From a virus, in IMG/VR virus record IMGVR_UViG_3300009151_000016, positions 1 through 37,257 of that record: a stretch of 37,257 nt of DNA; one strand, written 5' to 3'. Of the stretch, positions 8,093-16,738 are shown one piece after another. The notes under the pieces were generated by a model. That model was not told the origin of the DNA, made no database searches, and worked only from the letters and a program-made list of their open reading frames with translations. The position numbers and the translations under genes were made by a program. Each line of letters begins with the position of its first letter. Position 1 is the stretch's first letter.

Positions 8093-9084
8093 TGGCTTTA
8101 CCACGCAGTAGGTCTTATTTAGGCATAGCAAAAGAAACACGCCCTGCGGCTGGAGTAGCACCCACAGCAGTAGCGGCTACGGATTTCATTCCGTTCACAA
8201 GCATCACACCTGTTGACAACATTGTTTATCTTGACGATAAAGGTATGCGTGGCTCAATGGTTGACGAGTACGATGTCATTCAGGGAAACATTCATTCAGA
8301 GTTTGAGTTCGCTGGTGATGTCTTTGCTGACACCATTGGTTACCCTCTTGCTGGTGTTCTTGGCGATGTGACTTTCACGGCTGGTACTCCGAACACACAC
8401 GCCATTTCGGTTTTGAACAGTCAAGCCACTAACGGTCAGCCTGTTACATACACGATCAGCGACTACTACTCTCTTGGTTCTTCTTCTACTCGTCAGTTTG
8501 CTGGCGCACAGTTTGAATCCATTGATTTCAAGTTTTCGGCTGATGCGTTGTTGACTTACACAGCGAAGGCTAAGGCTTACCAGTCGGCTACCGCTTCTAA
8601 CCCAACACCATCGTTTTCAACTGTTACACCTACACCATCATGGGAAGGTGTAGTTAGCCTTAACGGTGCTACTTCTACGCTTCTTGCTGAAGGTAACTGC
8701 AACATTAAACGACCTGTTGACGCAATCTGGACTGTTGACGGAAACCAACGCCCTTACCAGTTGTTTGCTGGTGCGGTAACCGTTGACGGTGCTTTGACTC
8801 TTATCTTTGAGTCGGATACTGAACTTGGTTTGTACTTGAACAACACAAAGCCAATTTTGGATATTGCGTTCTCGCACGGTACTGGTGCTTCTACTCAGGC
8901 AATCAAAATCCACATGACTAAGTGTGCTTTTACGGGTGCAAAGATTCAGCGCGGTAAGGAATACATTGAACTTGCTGTGAACTATAAGGCTCTTGCGAAT
9001 ACAACTGATGCTGGTACTTCTGCTGGTTACTCACCGATCAAGGTGACGCTTCAGAACACGAAGGCAACTGGTACTTACGCTTAG
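8092..9084 (+). CDS. Major tail tube protein
   Basis: A 330-residue protein starting MALPRSRSYLGIAKETRPAA, a beginning common in actinophage major tail proteins. It then shows a beta-rich body (FTSITPVDNIVYLDDKGMRG, YDVIQGNIHSEFEFAGDVF) fitting a tail-tube fold. It lies just before the tail chaperone and tape-measure genes and is followed directly by a strong terminator. It ends in tandem TAG stops. Confidence 0.85.
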   Translation: MALPRSRSYLGIAKETRPAAGVAPTAVAATDFIPFTSITPVDNIVYLDDKGMRGSMVDEYDVIQGNIHSEFEFAGDVFADTIGYPLAGVLGDVTFTAGTPNTHAISVLNSQATNGQPVTYTISDYYSLGSSSTRQFAGAQFESIDFKFSADALLTYTAKAKAYQSATASNPTPSFSTVTPTPSWEGVVSLNGATSTLLAEGNCNIKRPVDAIWTVDGNQRPYQLFAGAVTVDGALTLIFESDTELGLYLNNTKPILDIAFSHGTGASTQAIKIHMTKCAFTGAKIQRGKEYIELAVNYKALANTTDAGTSAGYSPIKVTLQNTKATGTYA

Positions 9085-9093
9085 TAGCAAACA

Positions 9094-9136
9094 AAAAAAG
9101 CCCCACCCGATTGTTGTGTTCGGGTGGGGCTTTTTT
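9094..9136. terminator. Strong bidirectional rho-independent terminator
   Basis: AAAAAAGCCCCACCCGA (9094-9110) pairs with TCGGGTGGGGCTTTTTT (9120-9136), a 17-bp perfect stem with a 9-base loop. It has U-runs when read in either direction. It closes the head operon on the plus strand and the small reverse-strand gene at 9153-9398. Confidence 0.95.
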
Positions 9137-9152
9137 ATTTGGGGGGACTTTA

Positions 9153-9398
9153 TTATTTGCCTGCCTTTGCAAATGCGATTGCTTCGGACAACTGCGTGAA
9201 GCGTTCTGATTTTGTGCCGTTAACCAAAGTGGTTTGGTATCCGCTTTTTTGTGATCCCGTGATGCGAGCAACACGACCTTCTGTTTTGTGATTGACATAC
9301 CAAACAGCAGGTGATTCACCTTTAACTGATGTGTACGGATCATTGAAATAATCTGCTGTGTTGACTCTGACTGGCTGTGTGTTTGTGTTTGTTTCCAT
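9153..9398 (-). CDS. Small leaderless reverse-strand protein
   Basis: An 81-residue protein beginning METNTNTQP. It has no ribosome binding site; a promoter -10 box ends only 5 bases before the ATG. The body (AVWYVNHKTEGRVARITGSQ, then a C-terminal helix LSEAIAFAKAGK) resembles the alpha/beta layout of other small genes in this window such as 33949-34167. It is convergent with the major tail gene and uses the shared terminator. Function unknown. Confidence 0.75.
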   Translation of the reverse strand: METNTNTQPVRVNTADYFNDPYTSVKGESPAVWYVNHKTEGRVARITGSQKSGYQTTLVNGTKSERFTQLSEAIAFAKAGK

Positions 9399-9433
9399 AC
9401 AGATATCTAATCACAACTTGTCAGGGATTACAA
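9399..9433 (-). promoter_or_regulatory. Leaderless promoter with CTGACAA spacer element, reverse strand
   Basis: Read on the minus strand: -35 TTGTAA (9433-9428), an 18-bp spacer containing CCTGACAAGTTGTG, and -10 TAGATA (9409-9404). Then come 5 bases and the ATG of the 9153-9398 gene. The spacer element contains the palindrome ACAA-N-TTGT and recurs in other promoters of this genome. Confidence 0.8.
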
Positions 9434-9465
9434 CAATCAAACCAACATTTTTTTAGAAATATCCC

Positions 9466-9488
9466 AAACCCTTGCCACACAAGGCTTT
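9466..9488. repeat. Imperfect AAACCCTT/AAGGCTTT inverted repeat
   Basis: AAACCCTT (9466-9473), 7 bases, then AAGGCTTT (9481-9488). One pair is mismatched compared with the hairpins at 23301 and 32215. It lies between the reverse-strand promoter and the tail-operon start. Confidence 0.5.
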
Positions 9489-9508
9489 CACCAGCCATAA
9501 GATATACT
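9472..9508 (+). promoter_or_regulatory. Possible promoter for the tail operon
   Basis: After the bidirectional terminator the tail genes need their own promoter. A -10-like TATACT lies at 9503-9508, or TAAGAT at 9498-9503, with TTGCCA at 9472-9477 as a loosely spaced -35. The downstream gene has AAGGAG at 9525-9530, so the mRNA would be leadered, unlike the small-gene promoters. Confidence 0.4.
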
Positions 9509-9536
9509 CCAAACACACCAAAACAAGGAGATGGGC

Positions 9537-9911
9537 ATGAACCGACAATCATTACAAGGCGGATGGGTTGAATACCGAGAGCCAGAAAATGTGCCAGAAC
9601 GCCTACGGCGCGAAGTCACCAAACTCTCAACCAAAGGAGCCAAGTTCTCCACCCTCGCTGAAACAGATCCAGCAGAAATGAACGAAGAAGAACTAGAAAG
9701 CATGACCGATTTCATGTCAGCCTTCAACGATTCAGTAGCACTAGCACTTGTATCCGCATGGTCATTTGACGCACCAGTAACAAAAGACGGACTACTAGAC
9801 CTTCCATCATCTGCATACGATGAAATTGTTAAACATTGCACACCACTCGTATCACGACTCATGCCTAACTTCGGAGTTGACACAGACCCAAAAGCCCCTA
9901 CCGACATTTAA
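9537..9911 (+). CDS. Tail assembly chaperone, short product (gpG-like)
   Basis: A 124-residue acidic protein between the tail-tube and tape-measure genes, the standard place for the first tail assembly chaperone. ATG 9537 is chosen over ATG 9531 because AAGGAG ends at 9530. The C-terminal coding sequence contains a CCCAAAA slippery heptamer (9887-9893) in the correct phase for a -1 shift into the next frame. The stop overlaps the following ATG (TAATG). Confidence 0.8.
   Translation: MNRQSLQGGWVEYREPENVPERLRREVTKLSTKGAKFSTLAETDPAEMNEEELESMTDFMSAFNDSVALALVSAWSFDAPVTKDGLLDLPSSAYDEIVKHCTPLVSRLMPNFGVDTDPKAPTDI
9887..9893 (+). other. Programmed -1 frameshift site in the tail chaperone gene
   Basis: CCCAAAA is phased C-CCA-AAA, the X-XXY-YYZ form. 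A -1 slip continues at base 9893 with no stop and runs in frame into the 9911-10117 gene, giving a product of about 193 residues. Siphoviruses widely make a short and a long chaperone by -1 shifting at this position. The site is 16 bases before the zero-frame stop. Confidence 0.75.
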
Positions 9912-10117
9912 TGCGCATCGGTCACGCTGTTAAAACAGGTGTTGTTGATCATCGTTATCCTTTGCGTGAGGAGTTTCGCGATTATCAACTTGCAACAAAG
10001 TTTGGTTGGACTAAAAGCGAAATAAACGAGCAACCTGCCGTTTGGCTAGACTGGATGTTGGCGATTGACGCTGAGGTTCAGGAAGCGAGAGCAGATGCAA
10101 ATGGAAGCGACTTTTAA
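9911..10117 (+). CDS. Tail assembly chaperone, downstream frame (gpT-like extension)
   Basis: A 68-residue frame containing LREEFRDYQLATKFGWTKSEINEQPAVWLDWMLAIDAE, a pattern typical of the second frame of actinophage tail chaperones. It is probably mostly translated as the C-terminal extension of the upstream gene by -1 frameshifting. An ATG at 9911 would also permit separate initiation. Confidence 0.75.
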   Translation: MRIGHAVKTGVVDHRYPLREEFRDYQLATKFGWTKSEINEQPAVWLDWMLAIDAEVQEARADANGSDF

Positions 10118-10550
10118 CGACAATGGCGCGTTAAAACATTTCAATTCTTTGCCTAAGCATATTGATGATGCTGTGAAGAAGGCTGTTGATTTTGCTGGTG
10201 CTGAAGCGGTGCGTGAGATGACAGGCAAGCAGGGTTTGTCTATGTACGGTCGCCACAAGAAGGGAACACCTACACCTTCGCCTGCTGGTGATCCACCTGC
10301 ACAGGTAACAACGAACCTTCGTAAGTCGGTGAAGAAGTTTGCGGCACACCGTATTGGTTTTGGTAACTACTCTGTAAAAGTTATGCCTACTGCGATCTAT
10401 GCAAAAGCACAGGAACTTGGATTACCCGAAAGAGGTTTGCCAGCACGACCTTTTGTTGCACCTGCTAGAAATAGACTTAGTAAAAACAAACGACTAGAAC
10501 GAATGTTCCGTCACACTATGTATCAGGAGTTGAAGAAGCATCATGGCTGA
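10095..10550 (+). CDS. HK97-gp10-like neck/tail protein
   Basis: About 151 residues from ATG 10095 (a second ATG lies at 10101; an upstream TTG is less likely). Features include HIDDAVKKAVDFAGAEAV, the basic LRKSVKKF segment and GLPARPFVAPARNRL near the end, as in HK97 gp10-type proteins. Those normally sit before the major tail gene; here it follows the chaperones and precedes the tape measure. It overlaps the chaperone extension upstream and the tape measure by 8 bases. Confidence 0.6.
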   Translation: MQMEATFNDNGALKHFNSLPKHIDDAVKKAVDFAGAEAVREMTGKQGLSMYGRHKKGTPTPSPAGDPPAQVTTNLRKSVKKFAAHRIGFGNYSVKVMPTAIYAKAQELGLPERGLPARPFVAPARNRLSKNKRLERMFRHTMYQELKKHHG

Positions 10551-12882
10551 CGAATCAATCCAGATTAACTTCACGGGTAACGCAACTTCCCTGCAACACG
10601 CCGCGCAACAGGTGTCGCAATCGTTGAATCAAGTTGCGGCTAACACTAAGTCAATGTCGGCTGGAACCGTTGCGGCTGGTACCGCTATGGGTGCTGTCTT
10701 GGTTCAGATGGGTCAAAAGGCTTTAGGTTTTGCTAAGGATGCTGTTGGTTCGTTTTCATCGGTTGCTGGTGAAGTTCGCAAGATGCAAGGAGTCATGGGT
10801 GGCTCTGCTGAGGATGTTTCGCGTTTGCGGTTTGCCGCTGAAGAAGTTGGTGTGTCTGCTGACACGGTTTCTAAGTCGTTTCGTATTTTATCTACGCACC
10901 TTGTTACTCACGATAAGGCGGCACAGGCTGTAGGTGTGTCTTATAAGAATCTTGATGGTTCTTTGAAAGCCCCACAGGAGTTGTTGGGTCAGGTTGCTGA
11001 TCAGTTAAATAAACTTCCTGCTGGTGCTGAACGAAGCGCGTTGGCTTCAAAACTTTTGGGTCGTGGTTTTGCTGAGTTGAATCCGTTGTTGAAGCAGGGT
11101 TCTGAGGGTATCAAGAAGTTTTCTGAGGAGTCCGACATTCTTGGTTTGACGATGAGTCAGAAAGATGTTGATGCGGCTAAAGCGATGACGATGGCTAACC
11201 GTGAACTTCATGCTGTTGTTAAGGGTGTGTTTGTTGAGATTGGTAGGTCAATCATGCCTACTTTGGCGGCGTTTGCTACGACTATTTCTCATGGTGCTTT
11301 GCAGATTAAGAACTTTATTAACGAGCATCAGAATCTTGGTACTGCTCTTAAAGTTATGGGTGGCATTGTTGCTGGTGTTGCTGGTGTCATTATTCAGTAC
11401 ATGGCTATTCAGAAGGCTTCAGCGATATTTGAATCTGCGTATGTTGCTATTAAAACTGCGTTTGGTGTGGCTACTGTGGCTGAAGGTGTTGCTACTGAGG
11501 GTGCGGCTGTTGCTCAATGGGGTTTGAATGCGGCTATGGATGCCAACCCTATTGGTGTGATCGTGTTGGCTTTGGAAGTGTTTGTTGCCGCTCTGATTAT
11601 TTTGGTTAAAACTTTCAAGCCTGTTCAGGATGCGTTGATTTGGTTGTTTGGTTTGATTGGTAATGTTGGCGGTAAGGCGATTGCTATTGCTGTTAAGTAT
11701 TTAGAGTTTATGGGTGTTGCCTATATTAACCTTGCACGGATTGTGGTTAAGGCTGGCGAGATTATTACGGGTAACCGAGTGTGGAAAACTTTGTTTGGTG
11801 GTGGGGCTAATGATGCGATGAAGGGTGCGCTTGATGCTCTTGATGGGTTTGAAAAGAAGTTCAAAAGTGTTGCTGATGGTATTGCTAAAACAGCATGGAA
11901 TGACGGAACTACTATTGGTAAGAATCTTGGTGCTGGTCTGGTCAATGGTATTAAGAACCTGAAGTTGCCTTCGTTGAAAGTTCCTAAAACTGCCGACAAG
12001 GGTAATAACGGTTTGGGTATGCCAGACATTTCGTTGTTGGATTCCACTCCTGACAACTCAGCCGCGTTAGCCGCCGCAGAGAAAGCGGCACTTGAAAAGA
12101 AACTGGAAGCCACTAAAGATTTTTGGGATAAGCGAATCAAAACGGCTAAGGATGCTTTTGATTATGCAAAAGGTATTGCTGATAAAGCAAAAGCAGATAT
12201 GGCACAGATCGCGTCTAGTGTTGCTCAGTCCATAACTTCTGGTTTTGATATTACGGCTTTAACTTCATCTTCTTTTGCTAAGTATCTTGGTGCGGATGCG
12301 TTGGTGGCTTCGTTCCGTAAGAAATTGACTGATGCTAAAGAGTTTGTTGCTGATTTGCAGGCGTTAAAAGCGCAGGGGCTTCCTGTTGAGATGCTTCAGC
12401 AGATGGCGGCGGCTGGTGTTGAGGGTGGTTTGGATGCGGCGCGTGTCCTTGTGGGTAATACGGGTGCTATTCAGGAACTTGCCGCTTTGCAGGCTGAATT
12501 AAATATCGCTTCTGGTCAGGCTGGCGAAACGGTGTCTGTGGCTGTTAAAGGTCAGGATGTGTTGGCGGCTACTTCTGCTCAGACTACGGCTCGTGCTGGT
12601 TTGACTGCTGAGGAGCGTGGTGCTGGTGCGGCTGGTGTTGTTGTTAATGAAACAACTTCGGCTAATGGTGATGTTAATATCACGGTGCAGACGGTTACGA
12701 ACGCTAGTCCTTCTGATATTGCTGATGCGATTGCGTTTGCTATTGTGACGAACACGCCTGCGGTTACTCCTACGGCTACACCTGTGGATTTGACTAATAC
12801 AGATTGGTCTAACTTCCAGTTACCAGCCGACTTTGTTCCTGACTTGTCAGGTTTCTCTGTTGGCGGATTGGCAACATTATGA
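10543..12882 (+). CDS. Tape measure protein
   Basis: A 779-residue protein that starts with helical segments (TSLQHAAQQVSQSLNQVAAN). It continues with a central block of hydrophobic helices near residues 265-375 (MGGIVAGVAGVIIQYMAIQ, VIVLALEVFVAALIILVKTF) and a Lys/Ala-rich coiled coil at about 490-560. This is the usual tape-measure plan. Its length sets the tail length; at about 1.5 angstrom per residue the tail would be near 115-120 nm. It follows the chaperones and overlaps the distal tail gene by 4 bases. Confidence 0.9.
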   Translation: MADESIQINFTGNATSLQHAAQQVSQSLNQVAANTKSMSAGTVAAGTAMGAVLVQMGQKALGFAKDAVGSFSSVAGEVRKMQGVMGGSAEDVSRLRFAAEEVGVSADTVSKSFRILSTHLVTHDKAAQAVGVSYKNLDGSLKAPQELLGQVADQLNKLPAGAERSALASKLLGRGFAELNPLLKQGSEGIKKFSEESDILGLTMSQKDVDAAKAMTMANRELHAVVKGVFVEIGRSIMPTLAAFATTISHGALQIKNFINEHQNLGTALKVMGGIVAGVAGVIIQYMAIQKASAIFESAYVAIKTAFGVATVAEGVATEGAAVAQWGLNAAMDANPIGVIVLALEVFVAALIILVKTFKPVQDALIWLFGLIGNVGGKAIAIAVKYLEFMGVAYINLARIVVKAGEIITGNRVWKTLFGGGANDAMKGALDALDGFEKKFKSVADGIAKTAWNDGTTIGKNLGAGLVNGIKNLKLPSLKVPKTADKGNNGLGMPDISLLDSTPDNSAALAAAEKAALEKKLEATKDFWDKRIKTAKDAFDYAKGIADKAKADMAQIASSVAQSITSGFDITALTSSSFAKYLGADALVASFRKKLTDAKEFVADLQALKAQGLPVEMLQQMAAAGVEGGLDAARVLVGNTGAIQELAALQAELNIASGQAGETVSVAVKGQDVLAATSAQTTARAGLTAEERGAGAAGVVVNETTSANGDVNITVQTVTNASPSDIADAIAFAIVTNTPAVTPTATPVDLTNTDWSNFQLPADFVPDLSGFSVGGLATL

Positions 12883-13748
12883 CGACTCCTGCTAATGCTT
12901 ATGTTTTTGCTTTCAACGGTTGGCTGTTTGGCGGTGTTGACGGTGGCGGTGTTCAAGTCTTAACTGTTGACGGTCTTGAAGATCTACCAACGCTCCGCAC
13001 ACAAGATGAAGGGCGTGGATATTCCGATGGTATGTTCACAGGTCGCGACTTCCTGAATGGGCGTACGATCACGATGCAACTGCAAATCATGGGTGCTGGT
13101 GCTGGTGCTGGTTCAGATATGCAAACTTATATTCAGCAGTTGAAGCAGTATTTGATTAGTCAGACTTCGGGTACTGGTGTGCTACAGATTTATCTTCCTA
13201 GTCGTGGTGTTCAGCGTTTGAATGCGCGTGTCCGTGCTAGGGCTATCCGTATTGATCCGAATTATACTTATGGTCGTGCTGAGGCTACGGTGCAGTTTTA
13301 TTGCCCTGATCCTCGTATCTACAACGACACGGTTTCTACTTTCACGCTGAACCCTAACGGCGGTAATATGCGTACCTACCCTGAAACTTTCAACATTGCG
13401 TACAACATCACAGGTTCGGGTACTACCTCAGCAACGGTTACAAACACAGGTAACTACGAAACTTGGGGTACTTTCACTATTACGGGTGCCTGTACTAACC
13501 CTCGTATTTTGAACACCACCACGGGTGCTTTCCTTAGTTTCCCTGCTGTAACAATGACAGCAACCGACACTTTGGTTGTCAACACCGACCTTAAAACTGT
13601 GACTTTCAATGGTGGAGCCGCCCGTAACCTTTTGGGTAACGCATCCACTTGGTTCAGTTTTCCCCCTGCAACACCAACCAACATCAACTATTCAGTCGCC
13701 AGCGGCGCGGCGTTGTGTAACCTGTCATATCGTGACGCATACATCTAA
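12879..13748 (+). CDS. Distal tail (Dit-like) protein
   Basis: A 289-residue protein directly after the tape measure. The N-terminal half (LPTLRTQDEGRGYSDGMFTG, GRTITMQLQIMG, then RIDPNYTYGRAEATVQFYCP) matches the distal tail family that forms the hexameric hub ring at the tail tip. The C-terminal half is a beta-rich galectin-like domain (NTTTGAFLSFPAVTMTATDT). Position and length agree with siphovirus Dit proteins. Confidence 0.78.
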   Translation: MTTPANAYVFAFNGWLFGGVDGGGVQVLTVDGLEDLPTLRTQDEGRGYSDGMFTGRDFLNGRTITMQLQIMGAGAGAGSDMQTYIQQLKQYLISQTSGTGVLQIYLPSRGVQRLNARVRARAIRIDPNYTYGRAEATVQFYCPDPRIYNDTVSTFTLNPNGGNMRTYPETFNIAYNITGSGTTSATVTNTGNYETWGTFTITGACTNPRILNTTTGAFLSFPAVTMTATDTLVVNTDLKTVTFNGGAARNLLGNASTWFSFPPATPTNINYSVASGAALCNLSYRDAYI

Positions 13749-13757
13749 GGAGACATC

Positions 13758-15398
13758 GTGGCTTTTACATTAACGCAACCGCTTTATGGACAGGGTGGTT
13801 CATACACAGCACAGCAGGACAGGTTGTTTATTCAAGCAACAGCGGTGACGCAGGGTGTCCGTAAATTAACTGCGGCTTCTGGTGGTGTGATGACTGGTGA
13901 TCTTGCGGTTACAACATCGGGTACTACTAACGGTTCTGTGTTTGTTGCGGCTGGTGCAGTTGTTGTTGCTTCTTCTACTGCTAGTCAGGGTCATTATTTT
14001 GCTAACAACGATGGTGCTACTTTGGTTGGTTCTTTCACGGCCAACTCGTCTGGTAACCCTCGTATTGACTTGGTGACGGTTTTGATTACTGATACGGGTG
14101 CTACGCCTGTTGTTTCGTTTGCGATTGTTGCTGGTACTCCTGCGGCTACACCTTCTGCACCTGCTACTCCGTCTAACTCTTTGGTGTTGGCGCAGGTTGC
14201 TATTCCTAATGGTTTTACGGTGACTACTACGGTGGCGGCTGGAAACATTACTGATGTTCGTCAGAAGGCTTTTGTTCCCGACTTGTCGGTTACTTCTACT
14301 TCTGCAACGGTGATTCCTTCACCTACTCATGGAAACATGGCTTATCGTTCTGATGACCAGCGTTTGAATACTTACAATGCAAATGCTGTTGAGGGTGCTA
14401 GGTGGGAGAATGTTCCTGAGCGTACTGGTTTTCGCAATGCGATTATTAACGGCAAAATGGATATTGCACAGCGCGGTACAAGCGTTACTGGTAATACAAT
14501 TGGTGGATATACAACGGTAGATAGATTTACTCTTGGGTTGTCATCATTGGGTACTTGGACAATTACACAAACAGCAGATGCACCAACGGGTACTGATTTT
14601 CGTAACTGTTACAAAGTTGCTTGCACTACCGCTAATGCTTCACCTGCGGCTGGTGCGTTTATGCAGTTGTCACACATTATAGAAGGTCAAGACCTTCAGC
14701 ATTTTCGTAAAGGTACATCAAGTGCCAAACCTTTTACTTTGTCATTTTGGACTAAATCGTTTCAGACAGGTACTTTTATTGTTGAGTTGTTAGACCTTAC
14801 TAATAGTCGTTCTGTTTGTGCGTCTTATACTATTTCTGCTTCGGGTACTTGGCAGTATGTTTCTTTAACTTTTCCTGCGGATACTACTGGTGCGTTAGCC
14901 AATGATAACTCTGGTGCTTTATATATTAACTGGTGGTTGGGTGCTGGTTCTACTTATACTTCTGGTACTTTGCCTTCTGCGTGGGGTGCTTTAACTAGTG
15001 CTAACCGTGCTGTTGGTCAAACAAACATTGCTTCTTCTACTTCTAATTATTGGCAAGTTACGGGTTGTCAATTGGAGCAGGGTTCTGTTGCTTCACCGTT
15101 TGAACGCCGACCTATCGGTGCTGAACTTGCGTTGTGTCAAAGGTATTATCAAAAAGAAAGTGATGCTGGAATTGTTATGGGTGTAGACCAAAACGGAACA
15201 CCCTCTACGGGTAGATATGTAGGAGTGCAATTTCCTGTAACTATGAGAACAAATACATATACTGCAAGCGCACAAACTGCTGCTGGTGCTGGAAGTATTT
15301 ACAAGAAATCACTTAGTGGAATGTCAGTTTCCAGAGCGTCTTCTGGCACTTCTTTAGGTGTAGACCTTTGGTCTTGGATAGTAGATGCGGAGTTATGA
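13758..15398 (+). CDS. Tail fibre / receptor-binding protein with carbohydrate-binding-like domain
   Basis: A 546-residue protein preceded by AAGGAG. Residues 1-210 are Ala/Thr/Val-rich beta structure as in fibre shafts. Residue about 230 begins NAIINGKMDIAQRGTS, a motif common at the start of phage fibre binding modules. It is followed by a jelly-roll-like segment (KPFTLSFWTKS, WQYVSLTFPAD) ending in EQGSVASPFERRPIGAEL and CQRYYQK. The last 75 residues form a terminal tip. It is the best candidate for host recognition. Confidence 0.75.
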   Translation: MAFTLTQPLYGQGGSYTAQQDRLFIQATAVTQGVRKLTAASGGVMTGDLAVTTSGTTNGSVFVAAGAVVVASSTASQGHYFANNDGATLVGSFTANSSGNPRIDLVTVLITDTGATPVVSFAIVAGTPAATPSAPATPSNSLVLAQVAIPNGFTVTTTVAAGNITDVRQKAFVPDLSVTSTSATVIPSPTHGNMAYRSDDQRLNTYNANAVEGARWENVPERTGFRNAIINGKMDIAQRGTSVTGNTIGGYTTVDRFTLGLSSLGTWTITQTADAPTGTDFRNCYKVACTTANASPAAGAFMQLSHIIEGQDLQHFRKGTSSAKPFTLSFWTKSFQTGTFIVELLDLTNSRSVCASYTISASGTWQYVSLTFPADTTGALANDNSGALYINWWLGAGSTYTSGTLPSAWGALTSANRAVGQTNIASSTSNYWQVTGCQLEQGSVASPFERRPIGAELALCQRYYQKESDAGIVMGVDQNGTPSTGRYVGVQFPVTMRTNTYTASAQTAAGAGSIYKKSLSGMSVSRASSGTSLGVDLWSWIVDAEL

Positions 15399-15562
15399 TG
15401 TTTGCTACATGGAATCCTGAGCGTGGCGAACCTGCCATTGTTCGTTTAAGTGATAATGCTTTTATTTCTATTTCAGAAAATAATCGTGATTATCAAGAAT
15501 ATCTTGCGTGGGTTGCTGAAGGTAACACCGCTAAACCGTGGGTAGAAACAACCGAGAAATAA
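15395..15562 (+). CDS. Small fibre-associated protein
   Basis: A 55-residue protein whose ATG overlaps the fibre stop (ATGA); a second ATG at 15398 is possible. The tail DYQEYLAWVAEGNTAKPW resembles the C-terminal motif of small fibre-assembly and tail chaperone proteins. Coupling with the fibre gene suggests a role in fibre folding or attachment. Confidence 0.6.
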   Translation: MMFATWNPERGEPAIVRLSDNAFISISENNRDYQEYLAWVAEGNTAKPWVETTEK

Positions 15563-15565
15563 ATC

Positions 15566-16726
15566 ATGGCGACATACCGCTACCTCACCACAGACCTGTT
15601 AACCAACACCGTCATTGCTGAACTTCCACTTACGGGAGTGACATGGGGGCAAGCGTTAAACGATGCAGGACAATTTCAAGGTCACATGATGCTGTCCGAC
15701 AGCCGCATCACAAATGTCTTGGGTACCTACAATGCTTCTAACCAGTTCACACTTGACTATGTAACAACCCCTGCCAAAGTGGGTTTGTATGTTGAGCGTG
15801 ACGGTGCAATCGTATGGGGCGGTGTCATCTGGTCACGCCAGTATGATTCGCTGTCACAAACAATGTCGCTAGGTGCGCGAGAGTTTGATTCGTATCTACA
15901 ACGCAGGCGTTTCTCTGAAACTAAAGCATGGGTGACGGGTACTGACCAGTCCACGATTGTTAAATACATTCTTGACGCTATGAACAATGCACCGTACGGA
16001 AACATTGGTATTGATACTTCTGCGATCACGGCTATGGGTAGGGCAATACCTAATGTGTTTGTGGCTTATGACTATCAGAAACTTGTTGTCTTTGATGTGA
16101 TTAAACAGTTGTCTCAACAGTCGGCACCGTACGGGTTTGATTTTTCTATTGATTGTGCGTATGACTCAAACAAAACAATCACTCGTACTTTTAATGTGTT
16201 TTATCCGCGTAAGGGTCTAGCGGTGTCGGCTAACTACAACAACCCAATGTTGGAGTTCCCTTCGGTAATGTTGAAATACGCATACCCTGAAGATGGTGCA
16301 AACCTCACAAATCGTTTGTATGGTTTTGGTGCTGGCTCATCTGAAGGTCAATACATTTCAACTGTCCAAGCGGCTTCATCGTTTGGTCAGGGTTATCCGT
16401 TGCTGGAAGATACATATTCTTATACACAGGTTCCTGACCCACGAATGGTGGATGCTTTAACTGCTGGACAGGTAGCCGCTAGGTCTATTCCTGTTGTGGT
16501 GTTAAGCGCATCGTGGTTCCCTACTAGCGATACTGTGTCTGGTACGCCTGTGGCTCCGAACATTGGTGACTTCCAGTTAGGTGACTTTTTTCGTATTCGC
16601 ATAACCGATGATCGTTTCCCTAACACTCTTGATACGGCTTTGGGTTTATCTAAGTTTGATGTTGCTGTTGGTGATAATGGTTCGGCAGAAGTTGTTTCTG
16701 GTTCGTTTGTTATTCCGTCTTATTAA
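15566..16726 (+). CDS. Tail hub / minor tail protein (Gp37-like)
   Basis: A 386-residue protein with a beta-rich N-terminus (ALNDAGQFQGHMMLSDSRI, KVGLYVERDGAIVWGGVIWS) as in actinophage minor tail proteins and siphovirus hub proteins related to phage T4 gp27. The middle (SLGAREFDSYLQRR, then helices) and C-terminus (DFQLGDFFRIRITDDRFP) fit the same group. No peptidase motif is visible. It probably forms the tail-tip hub below the Dit ring. Confidence 0.65.
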   Translation: MATYRYLTTDLLTNTVIAELPLTGVTWGQALNDAGQFQGHMMLSDSRITNVLGTYNASNQFTLDYVTTPAKVGLYVERDGAIVWGGVIWSRQYDSLSQTMSLGAREFDSYLQRRRFSETKAWVTGTDQSTIVKYILDAMNNAPYGNIGIDTSAITAMGRAIPNVFVAYDYQKLVVFDVIKQLSQQSAPYGFDFSIDCAYDSNKTITRTFNVFYPRKGLAVSANYNNPMLEFPSVMLKYAYPEDGANLTNRLYGFGAGSSEGQYISTVQAASSFGQGYPLLEDTYSYTQVPDPRMVDALTAGQVAARSIPVVVLSASWFPTSDTVSGTPVAPNIGDFQLGDFFRIRITDDRFPNTLDTALGLSKFDVAVGDNGSAEVVSGSFVIPSY

Positions 16727-16738
16727 GGAGAAAAGGTT

